Origin: Desulfovibrio desulfuricans DSM 642 | Lineage (GTDB): Bacteria > Desulfobacterota > Desulfovibrionia > Desulfovibrionales > Desulfovibrionaceae | NCBI RefSeq assembly: GCF_000420465.1 | Contig: NZ_ATUZ01000011.1 | Span: 62,001 to 126,000, forward strand | Length of the DNA stretch: 64,000 nucleotides | Reading direction: 5' to 3' | In this document: positions 50,975 through 59,757 of the stretch, in pieces | Numbering within the stretch: the stretch's first letter is position 1 | How the letters are laid out: each line of letters starts with the position of its first letter | Notes under the pieces: generated by a model | Database searches by the model: none | Seen by the model: only the letters and a program-made list of their open reading frames with translations | Told to the model about the DNA's origin: nothing | Made by a program: the position numbers and the translations under genes

Positions 50975-53887
50975 CTACACCAGTTTGGTGCTGCTCCAGC
51001 CGTGTTCCTTGGCTGCTGCTTCGGTCTTGGGGCCACCCAACACGCAGGTGGATCCGCTGCGCGCGGCCTCGGCCAGCACTTCGGCAAATTCGCGGAAGTG
51101 CCTTTCGGTGGTGGAAAGGATTTCCTCGCGCATGAGGGCGCGGGCTGCATCGGTATCGTCCGTGAGCCAGCGCGAGAGGGACTGGGCGCCCTTGGCGTCG
51201 GGCAGCAGGTAGCTGTCCAGATCGCCCACAGCGCCCACTATGGCCTGGGTGAGCTGGGCCTTGTCCGGGCTGAAGGTGCGCAGGTATTCGGCCATGCCGT
51301 CAAAGGCCGCCAGGGTGTCGTCCACGTTGGGGTCGCGGTATGAGGCGCACACAAGGGTGCCGCCCAGGCGGTCGAGATTGCAGAACGCGCCGTACGCGCC
51401 GCCGCGCACGCGCACGCGCTCCCACAGGTAGCCCATGCGCAGGCTGCGCAGGATAACGCTGGCGGAGCCGTGGTACACATAGCCCTGATCGTAGATGTTG
51501 GCGGCCTTGCCCACATAGTTGATCTGGGCCGGAGCAATGAAGGCTTCGCCCTTGGGCAGTTCCAGAGGGGCGCTGCCAAAGTCCGTTGCCGCCCCCGCCC
51601 GCGCGGGCGAAAGCGCGCGCAGCAACTGGCGGGCTTCCGTTTCTACCAGCGCGAGACCCTGCGCCTCTGCGGTGCAGTCCATAACAGCGCCGGGCCGGGC
51701 GATGATGCGCGAGCGCAGTTCTTCAAGATCGTTCAAAACAGACTGCGGGTCCGTATCCATGCGTTCCAGCAGGCCGCGTACACTTTCAAGGTAGCTCAGG
51801 CCCGAGGTGCGCTCGGCAACCGCGCTTGCGCCGTTGAAGCGCGCCCGCAGGCGGGCGCTGACCGCCGCATGCCCTGCGGACTGTAAGCCGTGCTCCAGCC
51901 GGGCTTTGCCTTCCAGCAGCATCTGGCCCAGGCGCTCGCGCAACACGTTGGCGTCCGTCAGGGGGTCCAGCAGGATTTCGCGGGTCAGGGCAAAGAGGTC
52001 GGGCAGCTTGTCGTACACGGCCTTGCCAGACACGCCAAGGTAGCCAAAAGTCTTGCGGCTGCCGCGCATAAGACCCACCAGCGTTTCAGCGCCAAGGCCG
52101 CCCGTTTTGGCGGCCATGAGTGCGCCAAGCTCCGTAAAATCGCGTTTGGCGGTGCCTGTTTCGGTGAGGGAACGGGCAAAGAGCGGCAGCAGGGGCACGA
52201 GCCTGTCCGGCACATTGGCAAGGGGCAGCAGCAGGGTCGCGTAGGCAATACCCTGTGTGGGCAGTTCGTGCGTCAGGAACGTCTCGGGCAGTTCTGCCAC
52301 TGCGCGGGGCAGCAAGGCGTTTTCACGCGGCAGGTCTTCAATCCCCAAGGCCGGGATGGTCGCAAGAGCCTCCGGGCTGTCGGGCGCGCTTTGGGCTTCC
52401 ATGAGGCGGGTGGTTTCTTCCACCATCCTGGCGCGGGCCTCGGCATCGGCGGCGGCCTGCACGGCGTCCACGCGGGCCTTTTCCGCATCTTCGCGGACTT
52501 TGCCCAGCTTGGTGTCAGGCAGCAGCACCACGGTGGCGCGGTGCCCGTTGTTGAGGAACCAGTCCTTGATGGCCTGTTCAAATACGGGTTCGGCAGCCTC
52601 AATGCGGGCTTTGAGGGCGTTGAGCGGGGCTTCCCACGCCAGAGGGGCCAGCGGATCGCCATCATACAGCCATGTGGTCAGCGATTGCACCATGGCCGAA
52701 AGCCCACGGGGGAAGCGCCCCGAATTGTTTTCACGGTAGGCAAATTCCACGCTGTTGACGGCGGCTTCCACTGCCGAGCGGGGGATGCCTTCTTCCGCCA
52801 GTTGGGCCAGGGTGTCAAAAATAAGCAGTTCGGCCTGCTGCACATCGCGCGGGGCCACGCCCTTGAGACCGGTGGAGTAGTACATCTGGCGCAGGTCAGT
52901 CTCCAGCCCGCAGCCGGTGGTGTCTTCACCAAGGCCGGAGGCGATGAGCGCCTTGCGCAGGGGGGAGCCGGGCAGGCCTTCAAGGATATGCTCGAGCATT
53001 TCCATCAGCAGGGCCTGATGCACGTCCCCACGCTCGCCCAAAAGCCAGTTGACCGTGAACAGCGCGCGTTTTTCGCCCTTGGATGCGGCATAGGCCACTT
53101 CAATCTGGCGTGGGGTTTCCAGGCGCGGCTGCAAAGGCACATCTGAATTGACCGGTCGGGCCGTATAGCCCTCAAGCGCGGCTGCCGTCAGGCGCAGGCG
53201 TTCGTCTTCCGGGTCATCGCCCCAGAAGAAAAAGCGGGCGTTGCTGGGGTGGTAGTAGCGGCTGTGAAAATCGTAAAAGGCCTCGTAGGTGAGGTCGGGG
53301 ATGTTTTCCGGATTGCCGCCGGAATCAAGGCTGTAGAGCGTATCCGGGAAGAGCGCCTGCTGGCTCTGCTCCGCGAGGACGGAATCGGGCGAGGAGTAGA
53401 CGCCCTTCATCTCGTTGTAGACCACGCCCTTGTATGACCAAGGGCCATCGGGCGTTTCGGCCTCCACGTGCCAGCCTTCCTGCCGGAAGATATCCTCATC
53501 GATGCGCGGGTGGAACACTGCGTCTATGTAGACGTCAATGAGATTGTAAAAATCGCGCAGATTGCAGCTTGCGATGGGGTAGCAGGTCTTGTCGGGAAAG
53601 GTGAAGGCGTTGAGAAAGGTTTGCAGCGATCCCTTCATCAGTTCCACAAAGGGTTCCTTGACGGGATATTTGTCCGACCCGCAAAGAACGGAGTGCTCCA
53701 GAATGTGGGCAACGCCTGTGGAGTCGGCTGGCGGCGTGCGAAAGTTGACGCCAAAGCACTTGTTTTCGTCAGAGTTATTAATGGAAAGCAGTTGCGCCCC
53801 TGTGGCCTCGTGCCGCCACAAACGGGCGGTGCCGTCCACTTCGTGCAGATGCTGTTCTGTAAGAAGAGTGAATCCGTGCTTGTTCAT
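50975..53887 (-). CDS. M16C insulinase-family (PreP-type) zinc protease
   Basis: Encodes 970 residues, the full length of presequence-peptidase-type M16C enzymes. The inverted zinc motif HILEH is at residues 61-65, following NFRTPPADSTGVA. The C-terminal half carries the second M16 pair. No signal peptide, so cytoplasmic. Bacterial members degrade peptides. It is monocistronic, ending at a strong hairpin, and diverges from the DUF2079 gene. Confidence 0.9.
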   Translation of the reverse strand: MNKHGFTLLTEQHLHEVDGTARLWRHEATGAQLLSINNSDENKCFGVNFRTPPADSTGVAHILEHSVLCGSDKYPVKEPFVELMKGSLQTFLNAFTFPDKTCYPIASCNLRDFYNLIDVYIDAVFHPRIDEDIFRQEGWHVEAETPDGPWSYKGVVYNEMKGVYSSPDSVLAEQSQQALFPDTLYSLDSGGNPENIPDLTYEAFYDFHSRYYHPSNARFFFWGDDPEDERLRLTAAALEGYTARPVNSDVPLQPRLETPRQIEVAYAASKGEKRALFTVNWLLGERGDVHQALLMEMLEHILEGLPGSPLRKALIASGLGEDTTGCGLETDLRQMYYSTGLKGVAPRDVQQAELLIFDTLAQLAEEGIPRSAVEAAVNSVEFAYRENNSGRFPRGLSAMVQSLTTWLYDGDPLAPLAWEAPLNALKARIEAAEPVFEQAIKDWFLNNGHRATVVLLPDTKLGKVREDAEKARVDAVQAAADAEARARMVEETTRLMEAQSAPDSPEALATIPALGIEDLPRENALLPRAVAELPETFLTHELPTQGIAYATLLLPLANVPDRLVPLLPLFARSLTETGTAKRDFTELGALMAAKTGGLGAETLVGLMRGSRKTFGYLGVSGKAVYDKLPDLFALTREILLDPLTDANVLRERLGQMLLEGKARLEHGLQSAGHAAVSARLRARFNGASAVAERTSGLSYLESVRGLLERMDTDPQSVLNDLEELRSRIIARPGAVMDCTAEAQGLALVETEARQLLRALSPARAGAATDFGSAPLELPKGEAFIAPAQINYVGKAANIYDQGYVYHGSASVILRSLRMGYLWERVRVRGGAYGAFCNLDRLGGTLVCASYRDPNVDDTLAAFDGMAEYLRTFSPDKAQLTQAIVGAVGDLDSYLLPDAKGAQSLSRWLTDDTDAARALMREEILSTTERHFREFAEVLAEAARSGSTCVLGGPKTEAAAKEHGWSSTKLV

Positions 53888-54085
53888 GATGAATCCTGGA
53901 GTGTTGATGTGCAGCGCCGCTTGAGGCGCAGCGTGAACTCTAACTATAAGTGTAGATGCGCCGTTTGAAAAGGGGCGCAGTCAGCGGGCGCGTCATGCCC
54001 GGCTTGTGACCCGGCCCCCGGCGTGGTACTGAAATCAGCCCGTGCCCTTGCACGGGGCCGCAAATTTTTGATTGAGCGAGATGAT

Positions 54086-55609
54086 ATGAACATGAACTGC
54101 AAGTCCTGTACAGGCGGGTCTGCACTGGCAGAAAAGCTGGTGCTCTGGTACATTCCTCTGGCTTTTGCCGCCTTGTTCATATGGGGCAGCGTGTTGCAGA
54201 TGCGCAGCTTTGCCATCAATGATGCGGATTTTGGCTACTTTATCACGCAGATCTGGCGGGTCTGGAACGGCTGGGACTGGCAGGCCCCTTTTTCCAACGT
54301 CTATGAGGGCAAGCCCTTTTACGCCCACCATTGCACCCCCCTGACGGCCCTGCTGGCCCCCCTTGTGGGGCCGTGGAAAAGCCCGTACCCCCTCAGCGTT
54401 CTGCAAGGCGTGGCGGTGGGGGCAATGGCCTTTATTCTGCCCCGGCTGGTGCGTGCCCTGCATGAAGAAGCAGAAGGCGATACGCCTTCCGGCAACTGGG
54501 TGTGGACGGCAGGTTTTGCGCTGCTCCTTTTCTTCTTTTTCCGCCCGGTGCTCACGCCGTGGTCGCGGCAGGTTCACTACACAACGCTCGTTACGCCCAT
54601 GCTCATGCTGGCCGTGCTCATGCTGCACAAGCGCCGCTGGTGGGCGCTTGCCGGATGCTGCCTTGTGGTTTTTTTGGCGCAGGAACGCGCCGCGCCCAGT
54701 ATTTTCTGCCTGGGTATGTATGCCTTTTTGCTGCTGGGGCAGCGGCGTGTCGGCGCGGTTTTATGCCTGTGTTCCGGCCTGTGGTTTGTCACGGTCACAA
54801 AGGTATGGCTGCCCTACATGCGCCAGCTTGCGGGCGCGGGAACGGGCTATGCCTTCAGCAATTTTGTAGATGTGGGCGGACAGTGGAATTTCAAGCTGCG
54901 CTACTATCTGCATCTGCTGGCGTACTCGTGGTTTTTGCCCCTGCTTGGGCGCAAGGCCTTGCTCTGCCTGTTGTGTACGTTGCCCTATCTCGCCATGGTG
55001 GCTGTTTCCGGCTACGGTCATATGTGGGCCATGGCCGGGCAGTATGAGGATTTGCCCGGCGTGTTCCTGATGCTCGCCATCTGCCACGCCTGCATGTGGG
55101 TGCAGGGCAAACTGCGCCCCGCGTTGTGGGAAAAGCTTCTGCCCGCCGCCGGTGTGGCGATGGCCGTTATAATGCTCTCTACGCAGACGGGTTGGTACAA
55201 TCCGGCTGTGACAGTGGCGCGGCTGCTGCAACACCCCGATGCCCAGGCCCATGCGCGCCTGCGCGAAGCTCTGGGGCAGTTGCCTGATTTTCCCCCGAAT
55301 GTGCGCGTGTGGGCGCAGTCCGGCCTTGGGCCGCACGTATTTTATCCCTATCAGCGTTATACCGCCGACATCGCACACATGGACGGGCCGTTGAACGACA
55401 GCGTGGTGATGATTTCACCCTATGCGGGCACGGCCTACCTTGTGGGCGGCGGGGGCGGGGTATCACGCGGGGAATTTGAGCGGGCGGCAGCGTTTTTTGA
55501 CGCGCATCCCGATCTTGTCCGCGTAAAGAACAGTGATGTTCTGGTAATTTATGCAGGAAAGGGGCTGCGCGAAACCCAGCCTGAGCTTGTGCAGGGGCTG
55601 AGTCGGTAG
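54086..55609 (+). CDS. DUF2079 multi-spanning membrane protein
   Basis: Encodes 507 residues from ATG 54086 (weak GAGATGAT upstream; the next ATG is 54092). About eleven membrane helices. The region SFAINDADFGYFITQIWRVWNGWDW and GKPFYAHHCTPLTALLAPLVG matches DUF2079, whose fold resembles GT-C mannosyltransferases. The soluble C-terminal part is periplasmic. The sugar-transfer role is inference. A CCCGTGC/GCACGGG hairpin lies in its leader at 54038-54056. Confidence 0.75.
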   Translation: MNMNCKSCTGGSALAEKLVLWYIPLAFAALFIWGSVLQMRSFAINDADFGYFITQIWRVWNGWDWQAPFSNVYEGKPFYAHHCTPLTALLAPLVGPWKSPYPLSVLQGVAVGAMAFILPRLVRALHEEAEGDTPSGNWVWTAGFALLLFFFFRPVLTPWSRQVHYTTLVTPMLMLAVLMLHKRRWWALAGCCLVVFLAQERAAPSIFCLGMYAFLLLGQRRVGAVLCLCSGLWFVTVTKVWLPYMRQLAGAGTGYAFSNFVDVGGQWNFKLRYYLHLLAYSWFLPLLGRKALLCLLCTLPYLAMVAVSGYGHMWAMAGQYEDLPGVFLMLAICHACMWVQGKLRPALWEKLLPAAGVAMAVIMLSTQTGWYNPAVTVARLLQHPDAQAHARLREALGQLPDFPPNVRVWAQSGLGPHVFYPYQRYTADIAHMDGPLNDSVVMISPYAGTAYLVGGGGGVSRGEFERAAAFFDAHPDLVRVKNSDVLVIYAGKGLRETQPELVQGLSR

Positions 55610-55626
55610 GCAGATATGCTGTTTGC

Positions 55627-55640
55627 GCGGAAATTTCCGC
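55627..55640. repeat. 14-bp palindrome upstream of rpsB
   Basis: GCGGAAATTTCCGC is self-complementary and lies 211 bases before rpsB. The 55641-55850 leader is long for a ribosomal gene and may include an S2-type autoregulatory structure, but I cannot resolve one. Confidence 0.35.
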
Positions 55641-55850
55641 ATCAATGCTTGCTATTCGCAAGGTGATAGTGTATTGACTCCCTTTCCATCAAGCACACCC
55701 AAAGGCAGCGGCCCGGGGTGCCCGGTGGGACGGCGCGTGTGGCGTCGTCCATTTTTTGCGCCCAAGGACGGCTTGTCCCTCCTGGGTGTGGACATTGGGT
55801 TGCAGGGTCAGGGCATGGGTGGAAGAAGTTAACCCTTTGGAGGAATCCCA

Positions 55851-56627
55851 ATGGCTTATGTCAGCATGAAGCAAATGCTGGAAACCGGCGTGCATTTCGG
55901 TCACCAGACCCGCCGCTGGAATCCCAAGATGCGTCCTTACATCTTTGGCGCCCGCAACGGCATCCATATCATCGACCTGCAGCAGACCGTCAAGCTGTTC
56001 CGCGTTGCCTACGACAAAGTGGTCGACACTGTTGCCAAGGGCGGCAAGGTGCTGTTCATCGGTACCAAGCGTCAGGCTCAGGAAGCAGTGGCCGCTGAAG
56101 CTGGCCGCGCCAGTCAGTTCCACGTGACCAACCGTTGGATGGGCGGCACGCTCACCAACTTTGTCACCATCCAGAAGAGCGTGGACCGTCTGAAGAAGCT
56201 GGAAGCCATGTTTGGCGACGGCACCATCAATCGCTACCAGAAGAAGGAAATCCTGCTTCTGGAACGCGAAATGAAAAAGCTCGAGGAAACCCTGGGCGGT
56301 ATCAAGAACATGGACCGCATTCCCCAGCTTGCCTTTATCATCGACCCGCACCGTGAAGACATCGCCGTGAAGGAATGCCGCAAGCTCGGTATCCCGATCG
56401 TGGCCGTGACCGACACCAACTGCGATCCCGATGTCATTGACTACATCATTCCCGGCAACGACGACGCCATCCGCGCCATCAAGCTGTTTGTGGCTGCTTT
56501 CGCCGAAGCCTGCATGGAAGGTGAAGCCATGAACAAGGATCACAAGGGCGAAGCCGTCAACGCCGAAGAAGCCATGCAGAAGGCCGAAGCCGCCGCTCCC
56601 GCTCAGGAAGCCGCTCCCGCCGAATAG
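55851..56627 (+). CDS. rpsB: 30S ribosomal protein S2
   Basis: Encodes 258 residues with GGAGG 7 bases before [47 protein letters not shown] and [13 protein letters not shown] are S2 hallmarks. An Ala/Glu-rich C-terminal extension follows. It forms the usual rpsB-tsf pair. Confidence 0.98.
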   Translation: MAYVSMKQMLETGVHFGHQTRRWNPKMRPYIFGARNGIHIIDLQQTVKLFRVAYDKVVDTVAKGGKVLFIGTKRQAQEAVAAEAGRASQFHVTNRWMGGTLTNFVTIQKSVDRLKKLEAMFGDGTINRYQKKEILLLEREMKKLEETLGGIKNMDRIPQLAFIIDPHREDIAVKECRKLGIPIVAVTDTNCDPDVIDYIIPGNDDAIRAIKLFVAAFAEACMEGEAMNKDHKGEAVNAEEAMQKAEAAAPAQEAAPAE

Positions 56628-56789
56628 CAGGCCTTTCCATATTCCGTATCCTGGGGGCGGCGCAACCTGTAAGGGCTGCGCTGCCCCCGTCTGGATGAAA
56701 GATTGCGCGCCGCGCTTCGCGGAGGCCGCGCAACCGATCAGGCATTTACAAAACTCCGGCTTGGGGCCGGACAGCGTGTGGAGTATACT

Positions 56790-57647
56790 ATGGCTATCAC
56801 TGCACAATTGGTTAAAGAACTGCGCGACATGACCGCCGCAGGCATGATGGACTGCAAGAAAGCCCTGGTGGAAGTGGAAGGCGACCTGGAAAAGGCCGTT
56901 GACTGGCTGCGCCAGAAGGGTATGGCCAAGGCTGCCAAAAAGTCTGGCCGCGCCACCAGCGAAGGCCTCGTGACCGTGGCCGCCACTGCCGACAACATGC
57001 ACATCGCCATGGGTTCGCTGCTTTGCGAAACCGACTTCGTGGCGCGCGGCGAACAATTCCAGGCCATGGCCACCCGCGTGACCCAGGTTATCCTTGAAAA
57101 GGCTCCTGCCGATGCCGCAGCCCTTGAAGCCATCCTGGGCGAAGAAGTGACCCAGCTCATCGCCTCCGTGGGCGAAAACATGCAGCTTGGCAAGTTTGCC
57201 CGCTTCAGCAAAAAGAGCGCCAACGATGTGGTGGGTCAGTATGTCCACGCCAACAGCAAGATTGGCGTTCTTGTGTACCTGACCTGCGGCAAGGCCGAAA
57301 GCGCCGCCAAGCCCGAAGTGCTGGAACTGGCCAAGAACCTCGCCATGCAGGTTGCCGCCGCCAGCCCCCTGGCCCTTGACGCCGCCAGCCTTGATCAGGC
57401 CGCTGTGGAGCGTGAACGCGAAGTTTACCGCCAGAAGGCCATCGAAGAAGGCAAGCCCGCCCAGATCGTGGACAAGATTGCCGACGGCGCGGTGAAGAAG
57501 TTCCAGAAGGAAGTGTGCCTCATGGAACAGCCCTACATCCGCGACGACAAGAAAACCATTTCCGACATCGTGCGCGAAACGGGCAAGACCATCGGCGACG
57601 AAATCACGGTTACCGGTTTCGAACGCATCCAGCTTGCTGCCGAATAG
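56790..57647 (+). CDS. tsf: Elongation factor Ts
   Basis: Encodes 285 residues from ATG 56790 (GGAG 6 bases before). Guanine-nucleotide exchange factor for EF-Tu. The N-terminal LVKELRDMTAAGMMDCKKAL is diagnostic, as is LCETDFVARGEQF. It follows rpsB by 162 bases and ends before a GC-rich terminator. Confidence 0.98.
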   Translation: MAITAQLVKELRDMTAAGMMDCKKALVEVEGDLEKAVDWLRQKGMAKAAKKSGRATSEGLVTVAATADNMHIAMGSLLCETDFVARGEQFQAMATRVTQVILEKAPADAAALEAILGEEVTQLIASVGENMQLGKFARFSKKSANDVVGQYVHANSKIGVLVYLTCGKAESAAKPEVLELAKNLAMQVAAASPLALDAASLDQAAVEREREVYRQKAIEEGKPAQIVDKIADGAVKKFQKEVCLMEQPYIRDDKKTISDIVRETGKTIGDEITVTGFERIQLAAE

Positions 57648-57707
57648 GCACAACACTGCGCCGGATTCCGGCACATAAGTGTACGCCTTCTGGCCAAGCA
57701 CGGTTTT

Positions 57708-57730
57708 ATGGGGGGCCTTTGGCCCCCCAT
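57708..57730 (+). terminator. Terminator after tsf
   Basis: ATGGGGGGCC (57708-57717) pairs with GGCCCCCCAT (57721-57730) around TTT. The tail TGCGTTTGAC is only weakly T-rich. Confidence 0.65.
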
Positions 57731-57840
57731 TGCGTTTGACAAAGTCAACGCAACCAGAAATCATGAACTGACAGCGCCTTGCGGTGTTGTCGGGCGCGAA
57801 TGGTTTCTCAAATCCCGCCAGGCGGGAATTGCTGTCTGCT

Positions 57841-57861
57841 GGGGCCTCTGGCCCCTTTTTT
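57841..57861 (+). terminator. Second terminator, in the leader of the TerC gene
   Basis: GGGGCC (57841-57846) pairs with GGCCCC (57850-57855) and is followed by six T residues: a compact, strong terminator only 34 bases before the TerC start. CCCGCC/GGCGGG (57814-57826) and GCGCC/GGCGC hairpins lie just upstream. It either backs up the tsf terminator or acts as an attenuator for the TerC gene. Confidence 0.75.
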
Positions 57862-57895
57862 ATTACGGAAACGCGGCATGGCCGCCGGAGAAAAT

Positions 57896-59485
57896 ATGTG
57901 GGATCTGGCATGGGTAACTGACCCCGCAGCCTGGGCTGGCCTGGGTACGCTGGTGCTGCTGGAAGTGGTGCTGGGCGTAGACAACCTGGTTTTTATTTCC
58001 ATACTTGTGAACAAGCTGCCGCAGGAAAAGAAGCGTCAGGCCTTCATGACCGGCCTTGGGCTTGCCCTGCTCATGCGTATGGTGCTGCTGGCCTTCATGG
58101 CGCGGCTGGTTGCCCTTACTGACCCCCTGTTTACCCTGGGGGGGCACGGCTATTCTGCGCGCGATCTTATCCTTATGGCGGGTGGCGTGTTTTTGCTGCT
58201 CAAGGGCACCATGGAACTGCACGACAGGCTTGAAGGCCACGCGGGCAGGTTCGATACCAGCGGGCCGCAGGCCGGCTACTGGCAGGTAATTTTTCAGATC
58301 ATCATTCTGGATGCCGTGTTTTCGCTGGATTCCATCATCACCTCCGTGGGCATGGTGGACCATGTGTTCATCATGATGCTGGCGGTGCTGGCTGCCATGG
58401 TCATCATGGTGCTTGCCGCAGCCCCCCTTCTGGAATTTGTGGAGCGCCACCCCACGGTCATTGTGCTGTGTCTTGGATTTTTGCTGATGATCGGTCTGAG
58501 CCTGCTGGCCGATGGCCTTGGCTACCATATTCCCAAGGGCTATATGTACGCGGCCATTGGGTTCTCGGTGCTGGTTGAGGCCTGCAACCAGTGGGCCTTG
58601 CGAAGTAGGCGCAGGCGCTACAGCATGCGGGATATGCGCGAATCCACGGCGCGGGTCATTCTGAACCTGCTCGGCGGGGGCGTACCCAGCGGCGGCGAGG
58701 CGCAACTGGAGGCAGCGGCGCTGGCTGGCGATGCCGGGGGCCAGCTCTTTGCTCCCATGGAGCGGGACATGGTGGCCCGTGTGATCCGTCTTGGCGGGCG
58801 CACGGCGCGGTTTATCATGATTCCGCGCCAGCGCGTGGACTGGCTGGACAGCAATGCCGACCGCGCCACTGTCACACGTTTTGCGGCGGCCTCGCGTCTT
58901 GTCTGGCTGCCAGTGCTGCGGCGCGACACGGATGAAGTGCTGGGCGTGGTGCATCCCGGTGAAATTCTGCAACAGGAGCAGCAGGGCATAGGCAGCCGCG
59001 AATGGGAACTGAAAACCTACGTGCGCCCTGCGCCCACCATATTTGAGCACACGCCGCTGACGACCCTGCTGGAAGACTTTCGCACCAATCCTGCGCCCCT
59101 GGCCTTTGTTCGGAATGAATACGGCAGTGTTGTGGGCATCATCACCCCCGCAGAACTGCTGAGCGTGCTTGCGGGCCAGATGGGCGACATGCCCGCCGGG
59201 CCAGAGGTTTGCCGCAGGCCTGACGGCAGTTGGGTTCTGCCCGGACGTCTGGCTGTTGACCTTTTTGCAAGCTGGCTTGGGGTGAGCCTGCCGCGCCGTC
59301 TGTTCAGCGCCACCCTCGGGGGGCTCATTATGGAGCGCCTGGGCCGCATACCTGAAAAAGGCGCGCACCTGCGCTATCAGGGCTGGGATCTGGAGATAAC
59401 ACGCATGGATCGCCGCCGTATTGACGAAGTGCGCGCGGTCAAGTTGCTGCTGCCGCATATCGAGGGCAAAAAACGTAAAAAATAA
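57896..59485 (+). CDS. TerC-family membrane protein with CBS and CorC domains
   Basis: Encodes 529 residues from ATG 57896 (GGAG 5 bases before). Residues ~1-235 form the seven-helix TerC domain with LEVVLGVDNLVFISILV and VFSLDSIITSVGM, carrying the acidic membrane residues typical of Mn/Ca exporters (Alx/YoaE type). Then follow CBS-like pairs (FAPMERDMVARVIRL, YVRPAPTIFEHTPL) and a CorC_HlyC transporter-associated domain. Probably a metal ion exporter gated by nucleotides. The leader carries a terminator. Confidence 0.87.
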   Translation: MWDLAWVTDPAAWAGLGTLVLLEVVLGVDNLVFISILVNKLPQEKKRQAFMTGLGLALLMRMVLLAFMARLVALTDPLFTLGGHGYSARDLILMAGGVFLLLKGTMELHDRLEGHAGRFDTSGPQAGYWQVIFQIIILDAVFSLDSIITSVGMVDHVFIMMLAVLAAMVIMVLAAAPLLEFVERHPTVIVLCLGFLLMIGLSLLADGLGYHIPKGYMYAAIGFSVLVEACNQWALRSRRRRYSMRDMRESTARVILNLLGGGVPSGGEAQLEAAALAGDAGGQLFAPMERDMVARVIRLGGRTARFIMIPRQRVDWLDSNADRATVTRFAAASRLVWLPVLRRDTDEVLGVVHPGEILQQEQQGIGSREWELKTYVRPAPTIFEHTPLTTLLEDFRTNPAPLAFVRNEYGSVVGIITPAELLSVLAGQMGDMPAGPEVCRRPDGSWVLPGRLAVDLFASWLGVSLPRRLFSATLGGLIMERLGRIPEKGAHLRYQGWDLEITRMDRRRIDEVRAVKLLLPHIEGKKRKK

Positions 59486-59512
59486 ATTGTTGGGCTGAAC
59501 TGGTCTGACATG

Positions 59513-59542
59513 TTGACATCTTGCCGGGTGCCAGCGTAGGGT
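59513..59542 (+). promoter_or_regulatory. Candidate promoter of the ilvBN leader
   Basis: TTGACA (59513-59518) with an 18-base spacer and TAGGGT (59537-59542). A start at about 59549 would fall at the leader ATG (59550), implying a leaderless start or a slightly different promoter. Confidence 0.4.
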
Positions 59543-59549
59543 TGGCTAC

Positions 59550-59645
59550 ATGAGCATGAACAAACAATTTTCTTTCCGCCACGTAGCGCTGCTATCTATT
59601 ATGTGCGCCGTAGTAGTACGGTGTCACACTTTGCGCGCGTTCTGA
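59550..59645 (+). CDS. Branched-chain leader peptide (ilvBN attenuator)
   Basis: A 31-codon frame from ATG 59550 (or the in-frame ATG 59556) to TGA 59643. Codons 12-23 read VALLSIMCAVVV, with four Val, two Leu and one Ile, like the ilvB/ilvGMEDA leaders of enterobacteria. AGGG lies about 9 bases before ATG. TGCGCCG (59604-59610, codons 19-21) can pair with CGGCGCG (59681-59687) of the terminator arm and loop, a possible antiterminator. A second hairpin, CCGTA-GTAG-TACGG (59608-59621), overlaps the Val codons. Confidence 0.78.
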   Translation: MSMNKQFSFRHVALLSIMCAVVVRCHTLRAF

Positions 59646-59671
59646 GCAGGGAAGATCCAAGGTAGTATTGC

Positions 59672-59706
59672 AAACCCCGCCGGCGCGAGTCGGCGGGGTT
59701 TTTTTT
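59672..59706 (+). terminator. Attenuator terminator upstream of ilvB
   Basis: AAACCCCGCCG (59672-59682) pairs with CGGCGGGGTTT (59691-59701) around an 8-base loop; a run of eight T (59699-59706) follows. It lies 27 bases past the leader stop and 52 before ilvB. Confidence 0.88.
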
Positions 59707-59757
59707 AGTCCGCACCGCCGCCGACAAGCCTCACCATCGAAAAGGAGTCTTGCGGCG

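Noticed and set aside
54038..54069. Hairpin and T run before the DUF2079 gene as an attenuator
   Set aside because: The T run begins 8-9 bases after the stem and no leader frame or alternative structure is evident.
57740..57895. yybP-ykoY manganese riboswitch before the TerC gene
   Set aside because: I could not find the conserved core sequence, only GC-rich hairpins; kept as an unspecified possible attenuator.
55689..57911. Antisense open frame of 740 codons opposite rpsB-tsf
   Set aside because: It mirrors two certain essential genes in the other strand and has no family resemblance.
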